This document shows positions 58,371-64,000 of a stretch of 64,000 bases of DNA, in pieces. Made by a program: the position numbers and the translations under genes. The DNA comes from Cloeon dipterum (lineage: Eukaryota > Arthropoda > Insecta > Ephemeroptera > Baetidae): assembly GCF_949628265.1 (NCBI RefSeq), contig NC_088789.1:27583883-27647882 (forward strand). The letters run 5' to 3'. The notes beneath the pieces are model-generated. The model was given only the letters and a program-made list of their open reading frames with translations, made no database searches and was not told where the DNA came from. The stretch's first letter is position 1; every line of letters starts with the position of its first letter.

Positions 58371-60745
58371 CTGGAAGTGAATTGTTTTAAAAATAAAAAT
58401 GTACTACAACAATAGCCACGGATGGACAACATAACAGTGAACAAAAATATATCTATTTGGGAGGTGTCAGGGTAGATGGATCAGATCTGTGGCGGCACAG
58501 GATGAATTTTTCGATCAGACTTTCCACAACTAGCGACTTTCAGATCACGTATTGAAACACATTTTCGCAGTCAACAAGACACAGTTTAAGCTTTGACTTG
58601 GGTGGTCGCGGATGCTTTGTGTTGCGCCTGCACGAATTCTGGATAGTCGATGTATCCGTCGCGGTTCGAGTCGTCCATGGACAAGATCGGGTCGATCAGG
58701 TTGATCAGTTCTTGGTCATCGAAGATTTTCTGCGCCTGCTCAGGCGGCGGCGGCACACCTGGTGACTCGTGTTGATGACCCTGTTCTGTACGGGCAAAAT
58801 CAGACGTCACAAAAGCTCTCAGCAGCAAACAAATTACATTATTTGTAATAACAAAATATAATCAGTAATAAAAGGAATGTTATCTCAAAATTTGTTACCT
58901 TCCTCTTCAACTTTCACATATTGCAAAGGAGGATCGCCTGGTTAATTTTTCAAGATTAGATTTTGTAAGCGGAACGCAAACGCAAAGGTTTCAGTTAGAG
59001 ATTTGCGTTGATTGGCAGAATATTTTATACTTTAGAGTAAAAAATGTAATTGATCAGCCGCCTTGATGCTTAAAAACCACTGCTAAATGACGGGTTGTGA
59101 TTTAAAGGCGTTTTTTTAAATCGTTTGACTGTTTTTAGACCGTTTCTCCGTGCAGAATAGACGGATTTATGAGTTTTTGTTTTAGCTAAATTATATAAGC
59201 ATGTTTTTACAGTTAAATCTCAGCATTTTTATGAGAAAAATCAATGACGTCTTCCGTTTTTGTCCAAATTTAAAGATATTAATTTGTCTTTTTCTTAAAG
59301 GGAAATGTAACAAATATCGTCTTAAAAAACATTTGAAACAAATACAAGCTTACACTGAACAATTGTAGGCATGAAAAAGGTGAGATTTTCTTGCTAGTAC
59401 TTTAGGAATAATTACAAATTTAGGAGTAGCATTTTCTTTGCCGGAATTTAACCAAGATGGAGATGAAGAAAACTGTTTTAATAGGTCTAAATAGTTTTGA
59501 ACCAAAACAAGGACGTTTCTGACTGAAAATAATTTTTTCTTAACGCAAAGCAAAAATAAGCACGTAACCAGAGATTTTTAAAAGCCGAATAATGAGGATT
59601 TAGGCAGTTTAAAATAAGTCAATGGTCTAATTTCACAGCTGGTCAATGTCTTAAATTTTCCAACCAATCAACGCAAATAGCTAATTTAAAATGCAAAATT
59701 TCTGAGTGTTTTATTTTTACGTTAGTTTAAGTGCCCTCCACCTAAATGCAGTCGATAAACACACAACACAAACAGAAAAAAATCAGCTTTTAAAATAGAC
59801 ACAAAAATTTACCATGCCAATGAATTAGAGATTTGATGAGTTCACAGCCGTCCAATTTGTTATTGTTGTCAGCGTCGTGCATTTTGAAATAGTGAAACTG
59901 CAGTTCTTGTTCGCTCATGTTGTTCGTGTCAACCGGTACGTGGAGGTGCTCTTTCAAGTGCCTGAAAAATTAAACAGTTGTAATTATTTTTCTCCTACAA
60001 TGTGCAAGAGTCAAAAGAGGGCTTTTTCTATGATTAAACTTTAAATTTGCCTGTTATACATTTTTTTACGAAATAAAATAGGATTTCAAGCACAGAAACA
60101 GTCGTCAGGCACTTTACTTAAAGATTTGCAGCCAATTTTGGATTTAGGCATAGGCAAAAAGGATTTTCTTGACTTTTGAAGAATTTTATACTGGGACGTT
60201 AATCATACTCTTTCTCCTGCGCCATGTGAGCGACATTGAGGATCTGTTGTGGAGCGGCGGCGTGGTGCACCGGCACCTGAGGCTGTCCGTACTGGTGTTG
60301 CTGCTGGGCGACCGGCACCTGGTGCTGCTGCACTGGTACCTGGTGTTGCACCGGCACCTGCTGCGGCATCTGCTGGTGATGTTGGACGGGAACTTGTTGC
60401 TGCGGCACGTGGTGTTGAGGGTGGTGCTGCGGCACCGGCACCTGCTGCTGCTGGTGCACAGGCACTTGCTGGTACTGCGGCGGCGGCGGCGGCTGCTGGT
60501 GATACTGAGGTTGCTGCAATTTATTTAATTTTAATTTCAAGCCAGTACAATATTGAAATTTTGTCTGAGAATTTCAATCTTCTCAAAACGCAGTTGAAGG
60601 AAGGACGAATTAATTATTTTCTGATTTTTGACAGATTTCATTATACCTGGTACTGCTGTGGTGGAACTCCAGGTGCCACCCGGCCTTGCTGGGCGGAAAG
60701 GCCCACCAGGCCGACCAGCAAATAGAGCACCGCAATTTGTTTCAT
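58219..60745 (-). CDS. MCFD2-like secretory EF-hand protein with two alternative last exons
   Basis: Exons on the minus strand: 60647-60745 (signal peptide [18 protein letters not shown]), 60209-60513, 59813-59961, 58899-58937, then either 58586-58785 or 58219-58370. Exon 3 has [15 protein letters not shown] and [14 protein letters not shown], matching MCFD2 (LQLHYFKMHDYDGNN). Both last exons start in the same phase and each supplies one canonical EF loop: [12 protein letters not shown] (58586-58785) or [12 protein letters not shown] (58219-58370). Exon 2 is a ~100-residue Q/P/V/H-rich insert with QVPV repeats, absent from vertebrate MCFD2. The first EF loop appears one residue shorter than human. 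Family role: Ca2+-dependent partner of the ERGIC-53 cargo receptor in ER-to-Golgi export. Confidence 0.88.
60209..60513 (-). repeat. Q/P/V/H-rich coding repeat in the MCFD2-like gene
   Basis: The exon encodes irregular repeats of QVPV, QQVPVQ and QHQVPV, with histidines interspersed, between the signal peptide and the EF-hand domain. The DNA is a degenerate CAG/CTG and CACCGG repeat. It could act as a flexible spacer or metal-binding tract; no function is shown. Confidence 0.8.
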
Positions 60746-62700
60746 GCCTTCTTTCCCGTGTTCACCAGAACGCGAAAGGGTCTCTCCCTGGGACTAAAGG
60801 GCTGTTTTCAAAACAATTCTTGTTGGAGTAGTTGTTGGGCTGCGGGCTGGTTGAGTGGTTGGCTGGGCCACGTGAATACACTCCGATTGGCTGAAACTGC
60901 ACTCGATTTGTGTTGCACAGCCAGCTGGCTCCGGGTCTGGCAGGAGTAGGGGTATCACTGCTATCGACTGTGTCTCCCACCATGCCATTTTCCCCTCCAG
61001 TATGTGTGCTGATTCGGCTGAATCGCATTTCTGCTGGCGGTAAACCAAAGCAGCCAAAAGATGCATCGCAGTGATTAATTATAATTTAAAAAAAACCATT
61101 ACACGATCCGAGATTTTAGCAAACTTTCCACTCACTTTAAAAATATAGAATATTTCCCATAATCCACGTAATGATTTGTGAAGACTAGATTTAAATATTT
61201 TCGGGAATTGTAATAAAATAATTACATAAAAAATTGTTAGCGTTAAGATTAATTGATAAACAAGGTGTCTAAATCTAAAATGTGCAACAATTTTGCCACG
61301 TTGACAAACTTCGTAGGTCAAAGGTCATTACATTAAATTTAACCTAAGATTTTTCAAGAAATTCCTGGATATCGCGGGGAGCAAAATAATTTAATTTCGA
61401 GATTGCCAAAGTGTGCTCATTTAATAAGAAAATGAAACAAAAATAGTGCTACAGGTTTCCGTATTTTATTTTTATTTTTTTGAATATGAATTTTGATAAA
61501 CCGTGTTTCTCTCTCCAAAATTAGACTAATAATTACTCTCATACATCACACATTTTTTATAAGATTTATGGTAATTTTTTGATGAGTGTTGCGAGGGGAT
61601 TGAAATCAATCGTCCATCCCCAGGGGATGAATTTTGGTTGATTATTAAATTTCGCTGAATTTGACCGTCATGGAGATAAAAATTATTTCGTACATATTTA
61701 TTTCTCGATTCGTCTCGCTGAGCAGATTACAAATATAATGTCAATTTTTATATTCTGACTTTATTTTTCAAGAAATTATGGCACTTGGAAATTTCTTACA
61801 ACACAAATTATTTTTAAAGTTGTCATATTTTATCAAACACTATCCAACTGTTGCGAAATAACACCAATTTTTTTTGGATTAATAGAGGTGCGAATCCTCT
61901 CATAACTTGAATTTAAAAAAAGAAAGTGTAATATCAATTGAGAATAGCTGTTTTAAATTATTAATAAAAAAGCTGTAAAGGTGTTAATCTGTGTTTCATT
62001 TAGCAATTAATTGGGTCTTGCATTATAAGATAAGATAATCACATTGCAAAAATGTTATCGTTTTGCACTCGTGATTATTAACAATATAATGTCAATCGAC
62101 GCTATATCAGCTTAAATTATTGCGCAGAACTTTGGTTAGTTGCTATAAGAAAACAATCGATGATTATCCTTGATTTACACCATTTTTATTTGACATACAA
62201 AAAGTATTATTTTCATTTTTAGTTGTGGCCAAGGGTGTTAAAAACCACGATTACTCTTAAATACAAAAAGATTACAATATATTGTCAACGGCAGCTGTCA
62301 ATGAATTTATTATTCCTATTCTCAAGTTGATAACGGCTGCTCATTATTTAAGTTTTAAAATCCAAATTCCTGCCTGAATATGTTACACGACTGAAAAATG
62401 TAGAACGCAAGAAGATATATAGCCTCTCGAAGGAACAAAATGAATGCCTGCACGCATTTTTCGAGTGAAATCAATCAAAGGCGTAAATAGAAAAATGCGT
62501 CCACGTCAAAAAACAACAACAATTGGATAAAGTTAGTCTAAAATCGCAAACATCGTAAAGGTACAACCTCGCGAAAAAACAATCGAACGTACGTGTCCGC
62601 CAGCCAACAATAATTTGAGTGTTCATCTGTTTAATTTCGACCCAGTTTCCAACCTTGATGTGTGAGTGTGTGTGTTTGTGTGTATTACGTATGGCTGCGC
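60746..62700. other. MCFD2-like promoter region and AT-rich intergenic DNA
   Basis: 60746-61060 is moderately GC-rich and probably holds the MCFD2-like promoter. 61080-62700 is strongly AT-rich with no exon, RNA gene or clear repeat that I can support. Confidence 0.45.
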
Positions 62701-62789
62701 GACCGCATTAAAAACATTGTTTAGCTAGACTCATCGAAATGCTGCCGCTTTTGAACAATTATACCAACAGATATGTGTTCAAAAACTGC

Positions 62790-63000
62790 ACGCGGCTTTA
62801 TTCTGAATACAAGTAGCGGGGCAACGAGTGCGCGTCCTCGACGGCGCGGTCCGGCGACCTGCGTGGCGGCAGGCGGGCGGGCGGCACCTTTAGCTTGACT
62901 GAAGCCGGAGGCGTCATTCAAGCCCTGAGCCTAAGGTGGGCGCCTGGAGAGAGCTCCCGGACCGAGCCGGCCGACGGCTCTCAGCCCCGAGTAATAGTAA
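62790..63000 (-). other. GC-rich island, candidate terminal exon of a gene entering from the right
   Basis: About 200 bp of GC-rich DNA in AT-rich surroundings. On the minus strand one frame reads SVKLKVPPARLPPRRSPDR and then AVEDAHSLPRYLYSE before a stop near 62798, after possible acceptors CTCTCCAG or ACCTTAG near 62930-62950. This could be a last coding exon, but an in-frame stop lies just upstream of its ATG, and no family is recognised. A CpG-rich regulatory block is the alternative. Confidence 0.3.
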
Positions 63001-63699
63001 TAATCAAAAATGGAAGCTGCAGCATTACATTCTCCTCTTTTGACTAACTACGGTTAACACTTACAAGGATCTTGCATTGGTTGGTTTCTTTTTTTCTGCT
63101 TTCGTTTTTGTTTGAGTGTGGTTTTGATTCGTTAGGAAATGAAGTTGCTTGTCCAACCAAAACTATACAACATCTCGCAACCTGCGTAATTTATATTTTA
63201 GGTATTTCTGTCAAATATTATAGCAAATACCTGGAAATGGTATTTTCTCCCCTGGCAATGAAGAAAAGTCAACTCGTTTTTTTATATATGTATTTAATTT
63301 TTTTTCATCGTCTTCATAAAGACAACACTGAAATATATATGTAAAGAACGACATTTTGTGTCTACTAAATATTATTTCCTGTTGAGAATTTAAATGCATT
63401 TCAGTGCTCTCGTGCTCGTTTGAAAGAAGACGAGCTTTCAAATTCTCCCCGTCTGTGTGTGCGCTTGTTTGGCAAAGAAACGAAATTTTGATCACGCCCG
63501 CGCCCGTTCCGTGGCGAGCGGAAATATACAGCTAAATGCTTCACCCGCCACAAACTTTGTTGAACCCGATAGAAAGCAAATGCGACTTTGGCAACAAATT
63601 ATAAATACTTGTACGATCACAGTAGCCTGTGTACTGACTAGAAAACTAATCAGAGCTTGAACCAAAATATAATTTATATATTTATAATATTTATATTAT

Positions 63700-64000
63700 A
63701 CCGCCACGCGAACCGAGTGGCCGATTCGCCTAAAAATAAATAAATACGTGTGTCGCAAGTTTCGTCAGTTATGTACTTTTCTCTGAGCCCTTAGAGAAGT
63801 ATATAACCGAATTGCAGAGATCTTCCAGTAATTAATCATTGACTCGAAACAATCACCTTAGTCCTTTCTTGTAACTATATCACCTCGTTATTCATCGTCT
63901 GATTTGTACGCATGCTCGAGAGTGCAGAGGCGAGCGAGAGGGTGGATGCTTGCATTGCCAATTGGTAGCACAATTAACATTCAGTGCGGTCGAGAGTCAG
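63700..64000 (+). promoter_or_regulatory. Possible promoter at the right edge
   Basis: AACATTCAGTGCGGTCGAGA at about 63976-63995 resembles an arthropod initiator (TCAGT) with GC-rich downstream sequence. Nothing beyond is visible, so this is only a suggestion. Confidence 0.2.

Noticed and set aside
61865-61915. tRNA-like TTCGAAT-type words (GGTGCGAATCC)
   Set aside because: No matching acceptor stem or A-box at the right distance; no cloverleaf can be drawn.

Overview
This is eukaryotic, almost certainly arthropod (probably insect) chromosomal DNA. Genes are split into many short exons with GT..AG introns, and the recognisable products are animal ones: a ZNF423/521-type (Oaz) 30-zinc-finger factor, golgin-45, d4/DPF (BAF complex), secreted carboxylesterases, YEATS4/GAS41, RPA2 and an MCFD2-like EF-hand protein. 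I cannot name the species. All gene models below were built by eye from splice sites, reading phase and remembered protein families; no alignment or transcript was available.

Layout. 1-6925: intronic or 5' sequence of the Oaz/ZNF423-like gene, with several copies of a ~430 bp MITE. 6926-13566 (+): four exons of that gene, ending in a huge zinc-finger exon; intron 2 carries a MITE with two further MITEs inserted in it. 15469-18639 (-): golgin-45. About 15200-22200 is duplicated as about 23740-29720. The second copy holds a golgin-45 copy that lost about 2 kb, including the coiled-coil coding part. Each copy ends in a small acidic, fast-diverging gene (21744-22178 and 29231-29704, both -). Between the copies lie a 5S-rRNA-derived sequence, a 959 bp hAT-type nonautonomous element with perfect 8 bp target duplications, and a LINE fragment.

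30164-35176 (-): the most unusual locus. In one orientation it reads THAP zinc finger, ubiquitin-specific protease (Cys box, CxxC, His box), linker with duplicated alternative exons, then a coiled coil plus P-element-transposase helix-turn-helix without the nuclease. It lies head to head with d4/DPF (35906-41772, +), which has an apparent alternative terminus with an AT-hook replacing the PHD fingers, like vertebrate DPF3a.

42407-44890 and 50666-53792 (+): two tandem, complete 12-exon secreted carboxylesterases, separated by a ~4.8 kb minisatellite (about 45187-50022). Its two subfamilies keep the same hairpin although the stem sequence has changed on both sides. Then YEATS4 (-), RPA2 (+), and an MCFD2-like gene (-) with a Q/P/V/H repeat insert and two candidate mutually exclusive last exons, each encoding an EF hand. 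60746-64000 is AT-rich with little coding signal apart from a GC-rich patch near 62800-63000 and a possible promoter at the right edge.
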